The notes beneath the pieces were generated by a model. It searched no databases. It worked only from the letters and a program-made list of their open reading frames with translations, and was not told the DNA's origin. From Anomaloglossus baeobatrachus (Eukaryota; Chordata; Amphibia; Anura; Aromobatidae), in the NCBI RefSeq assembly GCF_048569485.1, contig NC_134355.1, positions 562,023,642-562,087,641 of the forward strand: a stretch of 64,000 bases of DNA, given 5' to 3'. Shown one piece after another: positions 22,386-33,651 of the stretch (position 1 is the stretch's first letter; each line of letters starts with the position of its first letter). Both the position numbers and the translations under genes were made by a program.

Positions 22386-24418
22386 ATGGGCAAATCTTCC
22401 GCCAAAAAGGTCAAGCCTCACACCCCAAGGCGACCAGCCTCTTCTCAAAGCGGGATTGGAGTCTACCTTACCCGATCTCGGGAGCCTGGGACGATTTCAC
22501 AGCCAGGACGGGTGTTGGGGCCTGCAGATTCTGACCGTGCTCCTGCACCAGACCCGATGTCCGAGACTACAGCAGCCCCGGTGATCCGGAGGAGGGGAGA
22601 AGCGGCGGGGAGTCCCCGTGAAGCAGAGGGACCCACAAGCAGCCACATGGTGGTGGCCGGAACCAGCGGACATCCTGCACACAAAGAAGCGGTGAGGCCG
22701 GCGGCGCCATTCCAAGATGGTGGCCGCGCACATGGGGAGCGGGCCGGCTGTTCAGCGGCAGAGGACGGGATATCCGCAGCCATACCCCCGCCTGCTACAC
22801 GCCCCGCCGCGACTCTGCAGAGACTGGAGAGAGCCCTCAAACCGCGTGGTAATCGGGCGGCCGCGGCCGGTGAAAGCAGGGCACACATGTGCTCCAGCGC
22901 GGGCACGGACTCACCGCTGCAGCTCCAGGCAACGGAGAAGATGTCACCGCGCCGAGCAACAGAGGAGAAGATGACATCATCCCTGCATTCAGGTGCCATA
23001 GTTAGAGGGGAGGAAGGGGCCGCATTTAACCCCAATAGACTGCCTGAGGGCACCCCACAGGCGCTGAACCTGCAGGGGGACCTGGTGGAGGGGGCTAAAA
23101 TCAGGGACTGTGGCACCATCTTCAGTGCTTCTCCCATATTAGAGGCCTCAGGGTCCACAAGGTGCCTTGGATATGGAGAGAGGCCACATAGTCCCCTAAT
23201 GGCGACCAATGAGTCCTGGGGAATCCCCCAGAGTAAGACATCCCCTACCCATTCAGAGAGCTGGTCCACGGGCTCCTCCTGGGCAGAGAGCCTGATGAGC
23301 CCAGATGGGGAGCCAGATAGGGGCACACTGATGCCCGCGATCAGAGGGCCCAAGGCGTTTGGATCCCCCCCACCCCGACTTACGGCAATGCCACAGGCTT
23401 GGGAAAGTATAACCAACCCCCAAGGTCCGCAGAAATTGATATATGGTCCGGCTCTACAGGACTCCTTTTGTGCATACCCAAACATGTCCCATACTGCCGC
23501 CTCCATGGGCGAGGAACGTCCTGCATCCTTGGCAGATCTGCGGTCACTGCTACAGGCGATTCCCACCAAAAATGATATAGCAGCGCTGACCAATAAAGTG
23601 GTAGTAAACAGGAATTTATCCAAATGCGAAATTAACTTTCCTCACTTACTCATAGGGTCAATGCCCTTGATGAGCGGCAATCGAATTCTCAGGTTTCTAT
23701 CCAATCTATCCACAAATCAGTAACAAATCACTCTAAGCAATTATTTGCCCTCCAACAACATGTGGATGATTTGGAAAACAGAAACAGAAGGAACAATTTA
23801 TGTGTTCGGGGCATCCCTGAGTCCATTGCCGCCCCTAATATTCCCGCAGTCCTCCACGCCATTTTTAATAGCTTATTAAAGAGGCCACCTGGAGCCCCTC
23901 TTGAACTTGACAGAGCCCACAGGGCCCTTCGCCCTCCGGATCCAGAGGACCCCTGCCCAAGAGATGTTGTGTGCAGGGTGCACTTTTTCGCCGCCAAAGA
24001 GGCCATTCTACAAGCGGCTCGGAGGAAGCCAAACCAATCATACAACGGCTCTGCCATTCGCATAATGCCGGATCTCTCACGCCACACCTTGGCCCAGCGT
24101 GCTACTCTTAAGCCCCTTCTGGATGTCCTCAAAGAAAAGGGTCTACCGTTCCGGTGGGGATTCCCATTCTCCTTATCTGTACAGAAGGACTCGCGGTGGT
24201 GGGTCTTGCGCACCCCAGAGGACTTGCCGGCACTCATCTCAATCTTGGGTCTGCCTCCAATATCCATCCCAACATGGCCCACCACCCTACTTCAGTCTTG
24301 GGTCCCCAGGGGACGAGCCGGCACCTCCAGGCTGACCCCATCTGCCGAGCCCAGTAGGTGGCTACCCCCGAGAGGAGAAAGGGGTCATAGATCAGGCCAT
24401 CTACGGCCGACGACATAG
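22386..24418 (+). pseudogene. L1-1 ORF1 (RNA-binding chaperone), one frame change
   Basis: The probable start is the ATG at 22386 (MGKSSAKKVKPHTP). The N-terminal 400 residues are rich in Pro/Ser/Arg/Ala and look disordered. Before the frame change there is a conserved segment LADLRSLLQAIPTKNDI. Around 23590-23640 the frame shifts. The remainder reads as a heptad-like coiled coil, then DDLENRNRRNNLCVRGIPES, the signature at the start of the L1 ORF1 RRM domain, followed by DVVCRVHFFAAKEAIL and a C-terminal domain ending near 24418. The protein family binds L1 RNA as a trimer with ORF2p. At about 675 codons it is longer than the human protein because of the N-terminal extension. Confidence 0.82.
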
Positions 24419-24838
24419 AAGAGCCCAGTTGCTGCACCTGCCTTCTTGACCTATACCTTTTACAGCCATTTAAGTTAACCAACGTTGTCACGTTGCCTTA
24501 AAATCTACTCATTGCCCATATTGCATAAGCATTTGATACATTTGCCGGTGTTTATGGTTATCTCTAATGTTTTTAAGCATATTTCGAGCTCTGCTCTGTT
24601 ATGTCTGACTTCTTTTTCCCCCAAATAGGTTGGGATCCTCTGTTCTGCCTAGTGGAGGCGGATATGTTCCCTTGGAACGTTTGTTCAGACTTAGACTATT
24701 GTGCCTGCTGTTCTTTTTGTTTTCCTTCCTGCCACACTTTTTCCAGCTCAAGTCTTTTCTTCCTCTTATCTCTGGCGGCCGGGCTGATCATGTCCGATTC
24801 CTTTTCTCATATATCTCTAATATTCTCTCCATTTATAG

Positions 24839-25654
24839 ATGGCTGACCTAACCATCGCCTCTTTTAATGCCAAGGGCCTCAATGTTCCGGAGAAACGGAC
24901 ACAGATTCTCTACCACCTTCATAAGCGGAAGATGAGCATAGTATGTTTTCAGGAGACCCATTTCAAACAAGGACATGCCCCCATTATTAAAAATAGGTAC
25001 TACCAGACATGGGTATCCTCAGATAACCCAGACTCCCGCTCTAAAGGTGTTGCGATAGCCATTCATAAATCCCTCCCACACCAAATCTTAAAGTGCACGC
25101 CAGATAGTCTTGGGCGATATATTATCCTCTCGCTGAAGGTGGGGGACCAAACACTCACAATTATCAACGCCTACGCTCCAAATCAAAAACAGGACAGCTT
25201 TGTTGTTCGTTTGGTTGACCCTGCAATACCTTTGATACAAGGTACTGCAATTTTTTGCGGCGACCTCAACGTCACTCTTGACCCCATGTTAGATAATTCC
25301 AGGGGTAAATCTAGCATTGCATACACTACCATTAAACGTATCAAAAAGGCTTTGTTGCGCATCCAGGTGTTCGACACTTGGAGACTAAAACACCCGTCGG
25401 ACAAAGACTATAGTTTCTATTCCCACACACAAGACTCTTATAGTCGTATAGACTACATACTACTACAGCACAATGCTCTTCCCTGGATTCAACATACTGG
25501 AATGGACAACATACTGTGGTCAGACCACGCTCCGGTATACTGTGCAATTGAAATCCCGCCTCTCTCGGCCCCTAGAGGGTCGTGGCGGCTGAGTGAATCA
25601 TTGCTACTGGACGAGCTCTGTTTAATTTTCACGTCTGTACTTCTAAGCTTCTAA
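24839..25654 (+). pseudogene. L1-1 ORF2, endonuclease domain
   Basis: ORF2 starts MADLTIASFNAKGL. The APE-type endonuclease motifs are in order: SFNAKGL, CFQETHF (catalytic glutamate), INAYAPN, FCGDLNV, SRIDYILL and WSDHAPV (catalytic histidine). This domain nicks the target DNA to start target-primed reverse transcription. The frame stays open to 25654, where it runs into the 36-bp tandem array and stops. Confidence 0.88.
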
Positions 25655-25835
25655 GCTATTTTCCGTTTAATTTTCACGTCTGTACTTCTAAGCTATTTTC
25701 TGTTTAATTTTCACGTCTGTACTTCTAAGCTATTTTCTGTTTAATTTTCACGTCTGTACTTCTAAGCTATTTTCCTAGTTTAATTTTCACGCCTGTACTT
25801 CTAAGCTATTTTCCTAAGTTTAATTTTCAGCTCTG
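25611..25835 (+). repeat. 36-bp tandem repeat expanded inside L1-1 ORF2
   Basis: Five to six imperfect copies of a unit containing TTTAATTTTCACGTCTGTAC and TTCTAAGCTATTTTC. The array sits between the endonuclease and RT domains. In L1-2 the corresponding linker (about 35525-35560) has no such array, so it is a local expansion in this copy. It adds stops to ORF2. Confidence 0.9.
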
Positions 25836-25839
25836 TGTT

Positions 25840-27730
25840 ACCGATGTTCAGACCTCAATCACAAGGTTCATAGAGGACCACTCACTGGATGACACAGCCC
25901 CCACTTATAAGTGGGATGCATTGAAGTGCGTCCTTCGAGGTTTTTTTTATTAAACATGGGTCCCGAATTAAAAAAGAAAGGGCCCAAGACATAGTAAAAG
26001 CTCTTCATAGGGTCTCGGAACTGGAGCTCCTCCACAAGCGATCCCTATCGGCCGCAAACTTACAGGCTCTTCTACAAGCTAGGATAGAGGTTAAAAAACT
26101 GCTAGATTCTTCATATAAGCGCCTACTACAGTTGGGGAAGGGGAGGTTTTATGAGTTCGGGGACAAGCCAGGCAGATTGCTGGCCAATGCATTAAGAGAA
26201 AGGAGAGCTCATACTCTCATTCCTTGCATCAAAAATTCACGCGACGAATTGCTTTATGCTACCCAGGACATCGCAAATACTTTTCACGACTTTTACTCCA
26301 AGCTGTACAATTTGCCTGTCGAATCCCCTGGGTCGAGCGATGGATGTCCTTTAATGCCTTCACCTTTTAAACGTCTCAACAGTTCTATAATTGAAGACCT
26401 AGAAAGCCCATTCTCATTGGAGGATATATTGGCGGTGATCCGCGACACACCGGGTAATAAGAGTCCTGGGCCCGACGGGCTCCCCGCCAAGTTTTACAAA
26501 TCCTTTTCAGAACAGTTGGCACCTTTAATGCTTCTCTCCTTCAATTCAATTTCAGACTCTGTCCCTCTCCCACCCCACTCCACCATGGCCCATATCTCTC
26601 TGCTCCTTAAGGTTGGAAAAGACCCCACGGCGTGTAGTAGTTTTAGACCTATATCAATCCTTAATGTAGATTTAAAAATATATGCCAAACTGCTGGCAAA
26701 TAGACTTGGCCCCCTGCTCTCAGATCTGATTCACTTAGACCAGGCCGGATTTGTCCAGGGCAGGGAGGCGAGGGACAATACCATAAAGACATTGGACCTA
26801 ATTCAACACGCACATACTAAGAAACTTCCCTTGATGTTGCTATATTTGGATGCCGAGAAGGATTTCGACAGAGTCTCCTGGCAGTCACTTTCACAGACAC
26901 TGGAACATATTGGCCTGGGACCAGTTTTTTCGTCTAAGATCATGGCCTTATACCAATCTCCGACTGCTTATCTCAAGATTAATGGTACTCTGTCGAAACC
27001 CCTCTCCGTTCGGAATGGGACCCGACAGGGGTGTCCCTTGTCTCCTTTATTATATATCTTAGTCATGGAATATTTGCTGTCAGCCATTAGGAACAACCCG
27101 GATATTCAGGGAATCAAGACCGCTAGCCGAGAGCATAAATGCGCCGCTTTTGCCGACGATCTCCTTGTGTATCTATGTAACCCCCTTACATCTCTCCCGT
27201 CTCTAATGGTGGAACTGAACCGCTTTAGCAGGTGGTCCAACTTTAAAATTAATTTTGATAAATCAGAGGCCCTAAATATCTCTTTGCCCCAAACAACAGT
27301 ACATGCAATAAAATCAAACTTCCCTTTTAGATGGCCACCCCACGGCAGTATCGGTTACTTAGGCATTAATATCCCATCCGATCTGACCAGACTTTTTTCA
27401 TTAAATTATCAAAGTTTTCTGTCAAAACTTGAAGGAGACTTAGCCTCATGGCAAAGAGGTACCCTTTCTTGGTTCAGTAGGATTGGTGCTCTTCGGATGA
27501 CGGCTCTACCAAGACTGTTGTATTTGATACAGACAGTTTCGGTCTATGTCCCGGCAACCTATTGGGCCAAGATTCAGAGCTTATTTAACCAATTTGTCTG
27601 GTCAAAGAAGAACGCCCGTCTCAGAAGCAGCGTCTTAACCAGGACCAAGAATGCAGGCGGAGTGGGATTGCCTGATTGCAGGCGCTATTACCTGGCGGCT
27701 GCCCATGCCAGAGTATTGGACCTTTTGCAT
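25840..27730 (+). pseudogene. L1-1 ORF2, linker and reverse transcriptase domain
   Basis: After the tandem array ORF2 resumes with TDVQTSITRF and KWDALKCVLRG. An eight-T run near 25938 goes with a frame change, after which the frame is open again. RT motifs in order: NKSPGPDGLPAKFYKSF (26455 region), FRPISILNVDLKIYAKLLAN, DQAGFVQGR, LYLDAEKDFDRVSW with the first catalytic aspartate, NGTRQGCPLSPLLY and AAFADDLLVYL (catalytic FADD, near 27155). The thumb follows to GGVGLPDCRRYYLAAAHARV. The enzyme would copy L1 RNA at the nicked target. Confidence 0.88.
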
Positions 27731-28842
27731 GGCTCCGGATCCAAACCTTTGGGTTTGTCTGGCTCAGGATCTATGCCCTCTGTCGGTGCCGACCCTGCCG
27801 TGGGCCACTCCTCACCAAACACAAGGTTGAGATGCCATATAGTACCAAACAAACCTTGAAAATTGTGCACTCTACACCACCACGCAATCGTTTGCTTCAG
27901 CCTGGGGGTCCCCTTATGCCCCTAACTGACAATCCAATTTTTTTACCGGGGGCATCCTCCAACAATTTTTTGGGTAGCAAGAAACAGAACCCCTTGAGAT
28001 TGAACCAGGTGGCCCTGGGGGGTTCCCTTCTACCGCTCTTAGAGATCGTAGAAAATTGTAATTTTAAAATGCGGATCCACTTTGAATATGCCCAACTCAA
28101 ACACTTCATTACCTCAGAAGATAATGCCCTGGCCCACCCATCGTCCCAAACATCCTTTGAAAACCTCTGTACTACGCCCTCCGACACGCAGCACGCGATA
28201 TCAAAAGTGTACAAGCTCATAACAAGCGCGGCAGAATCGTCTCTTCCTCACTTCTGCGCAGCATGGGAGGCAGAGCTCAATCAGACGTTCCCTGCGAATC
28301 AGTGGGAGCGTTGTTTCCGCCTGACCCACAGGTCCGTGGTTGCCGCCAGGATGCAAGAAACCAGCTATAAAATACTTTCTAGGTGGTACAGGGTCCCAGC
28401 ATCCCTCCATGCGTGGTGCCCAGAAGTACCTAATACCTGTTGGCGCTGTGGAGCGCAGGGGGGCACCATGTCCCACATCTGGTGGCATTGCCCGAGCCTG
28501 GTGGTCTTCTGGAACAAAGTACTAGCAGCCATAAAAGAGGTCGCCGGGACCACTGTCCCCGGTCGCCCAGAGGCAGTCTTATTGTACATCTTTAACGTAC
28601 CGGAAAATGCCTACAAAAAATCCCTCTTGGGCCACCTCCTTCAGGCGGCTAAGACAGTGATTCCACGACGTTGGAAGGACCCTGCCCCCCCTACACTGGA
28701 TGAGTGGGTAATGGAAGTGAATGGGATCCACCGTATAGAAATGGTGATGGCCCAGTCGCGTGGGCAGACGGTAGAGACGGCCACTAAATGGTTTCAGTGG
28801 GAATCATTCCTGTCTGGTACGAAATTTCTTGAATTAATCTAA
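27731..28842 (+). pseudogene. L1-1 ORF2, C-terminal domain with Cys-rich motif
   Basis: The frame changes somewhere in 27730-27830, then stays open to the stop at 28840-28842. Near 28436 the L1 C-terminal cysteine-rich motif is visible: NTCWRCGAQGG then SHIWWHCP (CxxC...H....C), which is needed for retrotransposition in known L1s and probably binds nucleic acid. The tail ends ETATKWFQWESFLSG. Confidence 0.85.
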
Positions 28843-29229
28843 TCTCCGGAAATTAGGTACCTTGGCCCTAGCCCCCCTCAGACAACATACTTCACTTTCC
28901 CGATACGTCATGATCCAACGGACATTGTATCAGACCCGGCCGACGCGTCCTATTCTTCATCTCTTTTTCCTCTTCTCTTTCTCTGACTTTTTTTCTCCTC
29001 GCTACATAGTTTGACAGCCACTCTCCTCAACCTCTCCTTTTTTGTTTTTATATATATGTATATGTACATTTCTTGTGGCTTAAATTGACTGCCCATGTAT
29101 CAACAATCTGCATATTACTACGAAGTCTGCGAGGATGTTGTATCGCATAGACTTTTGATTCGCATCACTTGTAATAACATGGATCTTTGTTTTCTTAAGG
29201 TATTCTTTTTTCAAAAATTCAATAAAACT
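28843..29229 (+). other. L1-1 3' untranslated region
   Basis: AT-rich sequence after the ORF2 stop with a pyrimidine-rich stretch (28950-29010) and a terminal AATAAAACTT. The few bases AATTGG after the nested element (31848-31853) appear to be the original L1 tail before the target duplication. Confidence 0.7.
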
Positions 29230-29720
29230 TTAGGCTATGTTCGCACGTTGCGTTTTTTTCCGCGTTTCTGCAGCGTTTTCAGCAGCAGTGTTTTTGCGCA
29301 AAAACGCATGCGTTTTTGATTGCCAGCAAAGTCTATGGGAAAAGCAGAAATCCTGTCTGCACTTTGCTTTTTTTTCTGCAGCGTTTAATTTGCATATTTG
29401 TGGTCAAAAACCATGCTGAAAAAGAAGCAGCATGTCAGTTGTTTTTGCCATTTCTGCAGGGTTTCCTTAACATTGGAGTCAATGAGAAATGGCAAAACGC
29501 ATGTTGGAGTGAATATTCTGCGTTTAATATGCGTTTTACATGCTTTTTACCAGCGTTTTCCATACCAAAAACGCAGTTGCAGTAGGGAAAGAACCAAGAC
29601 ACAAACGTCATTACCTACATCACTTCCTGTTAACTGTAAATACAGAGCTGAGTATGTTTCAGTGGCTGCTACTATTGTGATTTCTCATAATATAAATACT
29701 TTGAACTAGTTAAATATAAA

Positions 29721-31315
29721 ATGGCTTGGTTTCAGAGAATGAAAATCGATGTTGCTAAATTAATTTCTATGGTAAGTACATGATTATTTTTCATTTTTAT
29801 ACAAATTTATCTTTAATTATATTTTTTAACTTATTGCTAAATGGCTTTAAAACTATACTTAATATTCCTTGACAACTTCACAAATTGTTTGAATCCTACA
29901 ACAAAAGTAATTTGTGTGTTTAACAGGTTAGAAATACATACCTTATTTAATTGTTGTATATGTGCTTTGATGTTTGTTTGCTGAATTTGCAAGACACATG
30001 TTATGATGATAAGGTAAACCTTTATAATATTCTTATAAATGTAGTAATCACTTCATTACAATATTTATACATTACCTAACAGGTTGAATCCATGCCATGC
30101 CTATGGGATCCTACATGCCCTGAATATATGATGAAAACAAAGAGGATGGACTGTTGGGGAACCATTTGTGCAGAACTGTTCCCACAATGGCATGAGGCTG
30201 ATGCAGCCTTACAACATAGAATTGGTATTTTTGTTGTTTAAATTAAGTATTTTTTAATTTTACACAATATTTGGTCAATTAATTATTTCATTTTCCTTTT
30301 TTTTTTTAACATGTAAAATTATAATAGAGCTTGACGTGCGGAAAAGATGGCGTTCTGTAAAGGACAGATTTCATAAGCTGAGGAATGAGGGCATGAAAAG
30401 TGGAAGTTCACCCAAAAAACCCAATTTCATCTATTATGATGAACTGTCTTTTTTATGCACAAGTCGCAAAACTAGAGAGTAAGTATTCATGTAACAGTAT
30501 GTTTACATTGTTTTATGAAAATAATGTTATCATCACACTTATTTACATTTCTTTTAATTGATTTGTATGTTTTCTTTGCCTTCAACAGAACTTCTGGAAA
30601 TGTAGCAGCAGAAACACCTGTTGATGATGAAGAAGGGCAAGAGAGCCTTCATCAACAACACCAGGATGGGCCATCTGGCAGTATAGATCACATTTCCTCT
30701 GAAAATGAAGGGGAGATAGAAATTGGTAGTGTCCCTGAAAAATCACCACCTAGAACTACACTAATTACCTCTGCTCCATCAAAATATATAAAGCCAAAAA
30801 ACAAAAAAAAAAACACCAAAAATATACAATTAGAGGAAGAAGTCATATGTAATGAAACGTTAAAATTATTAAATACAACTGCCCAAGAAGATGACAGAGA
30901 TCATTTTGGCATTAGTATTGCTGGTAGAATTAGGAAAATTAAAGATGTAAAGAAAAAAAATACATGCATGACAGCCATATGTGGGATGCTGACTTGCTAT
31001 GAGGAAGAGGGTAGTTTCCCTTCATCAGGCTCCATAATTTCTAAAATCGAACAGATTTTTGAAGATGTCAAAAACCCACCAACCCAAAAGAATACTGCAA
31101 CTATTGCCCCCAACCCAATCTACATACCAAAATCTTATTCTGTAAATCAAAATACCTATAATCCAAATGTTCACCAACAATATTTGCAACAACCCATACA
31201 AACTCAAAAACACCAAAGTAGCCAAATGAATATACACCCTCCGTTAAATGTAAATTTGCAGTCCCAACAACAACCTCATGGCTATTTCTGTAGCCAATTA
31301 TTTTCAGATCATTAA
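29721..31315 (+). CDS. MADF-domain DNA-binding protein of the Harbinger-like element, four exons
   Basis: Four exons with consensus junctions and matching phases: 29721-29771 (donor GTAAGT), 30083-30224 (acceptor CTAACAG, donor GTATTT), 30328-30478 (acceptor ATAATAG, donor GTAAGT) and 30589-31315 (acceptor TTCAACAG). Together they give 356 residues with no internal stop. Residues about 8-110 form a MADF domain: DVAKLISMVESMPCLWDP, then CWGTICAELFP, VRKRWRSVKDRFHKLRNE and FIYYDELSFL. MADF domains are Myb/SANT-like DNA binders. In Harbinger transposons such a protein helps the transposase reach the terminal repeats and the nucleus. The C-terminal half is acidic, then basic (KPKNKKKNTKN), then Asn/Gln/Pro-rich. 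A possible TATA box (TATAAATA) lies at 29691. Annotated by splice logic; expression is not known. Confidence 0.82.
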
Positions 31316-31436
31316 TTTTATATTGTTAAAATCTTATGTTACTGTATTATGGTAGCAAAAACTTATGTCTTAATTATGCATATAAATTATATGTTGCACA
31401 TATGTCGAAATGTTTTAAAAAATGCTTTATGAGTGT

Positions 31437-31442
31437 AATAAA
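31437..31442 (+). terminator. Poly(A) signal of the MADF gene
   Basis: AATAAA lies about 120 bp after the stop codon of the MADF frame and well before the right terminal repeat, so the gene carries its own 3' end signal inside the transposon. Confidence 0.55.
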
Positions 31443-31853
31443 GCTCTGTAACGAAATTAAATATTGTTTTGAATCAAAATATATGTTTGTATACTTTAAT
31501 TTTGCAACATATAAAGTGTTTTCATGTTCTAACTTGATGAATTTAGAGTTATCATTGCTTCAGGAAATGACATGACAAATTAACATAAACTAGACAGGAA
31601 AGGCAGACATTTTTGTTTTTGAATCATTTAACTTTATTTTTGAGTCCAATAACATGACAAACGCATATGCGTTTTTTTTAACAAAAACGCATATGAAAAG
31701 CGCTGAAAACGCACTAAAAACGCGGAAAAAACGCATGCGTTTTTAGCGCTAAAAAATGGTCAAAAGCCATTTGGTCAAAAACCAAGGGAAGGAAAACGTG
31801 CAGAATAAACTGCAGGTACTCCGACGCAACGTGCGCACATAGCCTTAAATTGG

Positions 31854-31868
31854 AAATAATCATGGCTC
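31854..31868. repeat. L1-1 target-site duplication, right
   Basis: Exact copy of 22279-22293. The sequence that follows (TTCCCACCCTGAGAATATC) continues the segmental duplication, matching 7646-7664 in copy 1. Confidence 0.93.
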
Positions 31869-32253
31869 TTCCCACCCTGAGAATATCAGACCCTAGCTGT
31901 CCGCTTTACCTTGGCTGGTAATCCAATTTGGGGGGACCCCACATTTTATTTAATTATTTATTCATAAATAATAATTAAAAAAACAGCCTAGGATAACCTC
32001 CAAATTAGATCACCAGCCATGCTGAAGTTGTAAGCTCCGGTCTGCAGCCATCTGCTTTACCCTAGCTGGCTATCAGAAATGGGGGGCACCCCACGTCGGT
32101 TTTATTAATTATTTATTTTTGGGCTAAATACAAGGCTAAACACCCTTTAGTGCCACATAAAAGTCATTAAAGGGTGCCAGCTTAGAATATGCAGGGTAGG
32201 ACATTATATATGTGTTTAACTCTGCCTATCTATCCATCCATCCTAGCTTTCTA
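31869..32253. repeat. Old interspersed repeat continuing after the L1 insertion
   Basis: After about 36 bp shared with duplication copy 1, the sequence has blocks such as TTTACCTTGGCTGGTAATCC and a TTATTTAATTATTTATT tract that resemble the arms of the palindromic element at 46790-46890. It appears to be an old non-coding repeat. No frame is recognised. Confidence 0.5.
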
Positions 32254-32619
32254 GGCTATGTGCCCATGCTTAGGGTTTGCAGAATTTAGGATGCAGAGTG
32301 TTTTTGCTGCTTCCATAATGCTGCGTTGTGCAGTACAAGCACAGTGGAAAGATTTTTACAACTCTTCTGCCAACTGTGCTTCTTTTCTCTGCAGCATAAA
32401 CTGACCTGTGGTGTGGCTTCCTGAGCCTCAGCATGTCAATTTATGCTGCTGAGACTAGAATGTTCTCCGCGGTGAGAATAGAGCTAAAGTCTGCAGCAGC
32501 CAGAACCCTGATCGTGGGTACAGGCAGCTGCGTTCTCCTGTGGACAACACTCGCATCTCTGCAGGAGGGCTGGCACTGTGTACTAGACACGGTGTCACCG
32601 TATCATGGGCACATAGCCT
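32254..32619. mobile_element. Small Harbinger-type MITE (GGCTATGTGCCCATG ends)
   Basis: A 366-bp element with inverted ends GGCTATGTGCCCATG and CATGGGCACATAGCC. The flanking triplets are CTA and TAA, so a clean target duplication is not visible. Terminal similarity places it with the elements at 13241-13939 and 29233-31844. No coding capacity. Confidence 0.68.
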
Positions 32620-33540
32620 AAAAGTGAGAAATTTGGTGCTACAGCAACATTTTTGCGAAGTACATATGGATTCAAAATGCTTACTGTCCCCCTAAATAAA
32701 ATCCTTTGAGGGGTCTAGTTTCCAAAATGGGGTCACTTGTGGAGGTTTCTGATGTATAGATACCCTATGGGCCTTGCAAATGCGACATGGTGCCCGCAAT
32801 TTATTTAAACTTTTTCAAAATTCACATGGTGCTCCTTAAATTCTGGTTCATGAGCTGACATTCTTAGGTATACCATTTTTGGGTAGATGCAACATTCTGA
32901 TTGCCTGTTATTATATTTGAATGCAGTTTTTGTGTTTGGAATTTTTTTCTCGCTACGCCATGTACCGATCAGATTAATTGATTTTTTATTTTGATAGATC
33001 GGGCATTTATGAACGCAGCAATACCAAATATGTGTATTTTATTTATTGTTTTAATTTCAATGAGGCAAAAGGGGGGTGATTTGAACTTTATTTTTTTTTT
33101 TATATTTTCAAAAACTTCTTTTTCTTACTTTTTTTATTGATTTTACTAGTTATGATTACGGAGTGTTGAGTCCACACAAGTATATCTGCAGTTTCGGATA
33201 GGAGCAGAGGTGCAGTACATGAAACAACCACAACACAGTGTTTGGAGCTGTGCTGTTTAGCTCTAGTCATTGTTTACACCTGATCTGGAGGGGATGGGGG
33301 GGGTGTTCCATATGTCTGCCCCCCATCATTGTGTTTTGAGGTGATTAATATAGTATACCTGAGGAGCCCCTTTAAACGTTTTGATAAACATCATCAGTTT
33401 GCTCTATTGATTCTGTCATTCAAATCATTATTAGTATATGACAACATTTCACATTCCTATAATTTGACTTTCCTTTCATCCTGTTAGTGCATTAATTTCT
33501 TGAAAGAAGGCAAACAGTAAAAACACAGTAAAAACTGACA
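32620..33540 (+). repeat. Old interspersed repeat (inverse partner of 8281-9369) and unrecognised sequence
   Basis: About 32640-33160 matches the complement of 8420-9140, with shared blocks GGGGTGATTTGAACTTTATT and a GATAGATCGGGC box, here also including GTTTCCAAAATGGGGTCAC. The rest (33161-33540) shows no gene or repeat that can be named. Confidence 0.5.
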
Positions 33541-33651
33541 TGGGAGGGCGTGGCTTGCTGATGGCGGAGTGAGACCTACAGCTCTCCATCTCTGTTCCCA
33601 GGCAGCCTTTTCAGCCACTTGAATGCAGTGTAACCAGGCTTAATCTCCCCA

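Larger units (their letters stand above)
29233..31844 (+). mobile_element. Harbinger-like DNA transposon carrying only a MADF-domain gene
   Basis: A 2612-bp element inserted in the L1-1 3' tail, flanked by TTA at 29230-29232 and 31845-31847. Terminal inverted repeats: GGCTATGTTCGCACGTTGCG at the left and the complement of CGCAACGTGCGCACATAGCC at the right, with a single mismatch. Subterminal regions are packed with AAAACGC/GCGTTTTT boxes on both sides. A 3-bp TWA duplication and a two-gene plan (transposase plus Myb/SANT/MADF-like protein) are typical of PIF/Harbinger. Here only the DNA-binding gene is seen, and no transposase frame exists in the remaining 1.5 kb. It is either a derivative mobilised in trans or a group with an unusual plan. 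Confidence 0.85.
22294..31853 (+). mobile_element. L1-1: full-length L1-clade LINE, interrupted near its 3' end
   Basis: Plus-strand L1-clade non-LTR retrotransposon. It starts with a G-run (GGGGGGGCAGAG), has a short 5' UTR of about 90 bp, ORF1 (22386-24418), ORF2 (24839-28842) and a 3' UTR ending in AATAAAACTT at 29229, with the few remaining bases after the nested DNA transposon (29233-31844). It is bounded by exact 15-bp target-site duplications. Without the nested element the L1 is about 6.9 kb, so it looks full length. ORF1 has one frame change. ORF2 carries a minisatellite expansion, one frame change near 25940 and another frame disturbance near 27730-27830, so it cannot move now. Confidence 0.93.

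Noticed and set aside
22463-23623. 386-codon minus-strand frame opposite L1-1 ORF1
   Set aside because: A GC-rich shadow of ORF1. The plus strand has the recognisable L1 features.
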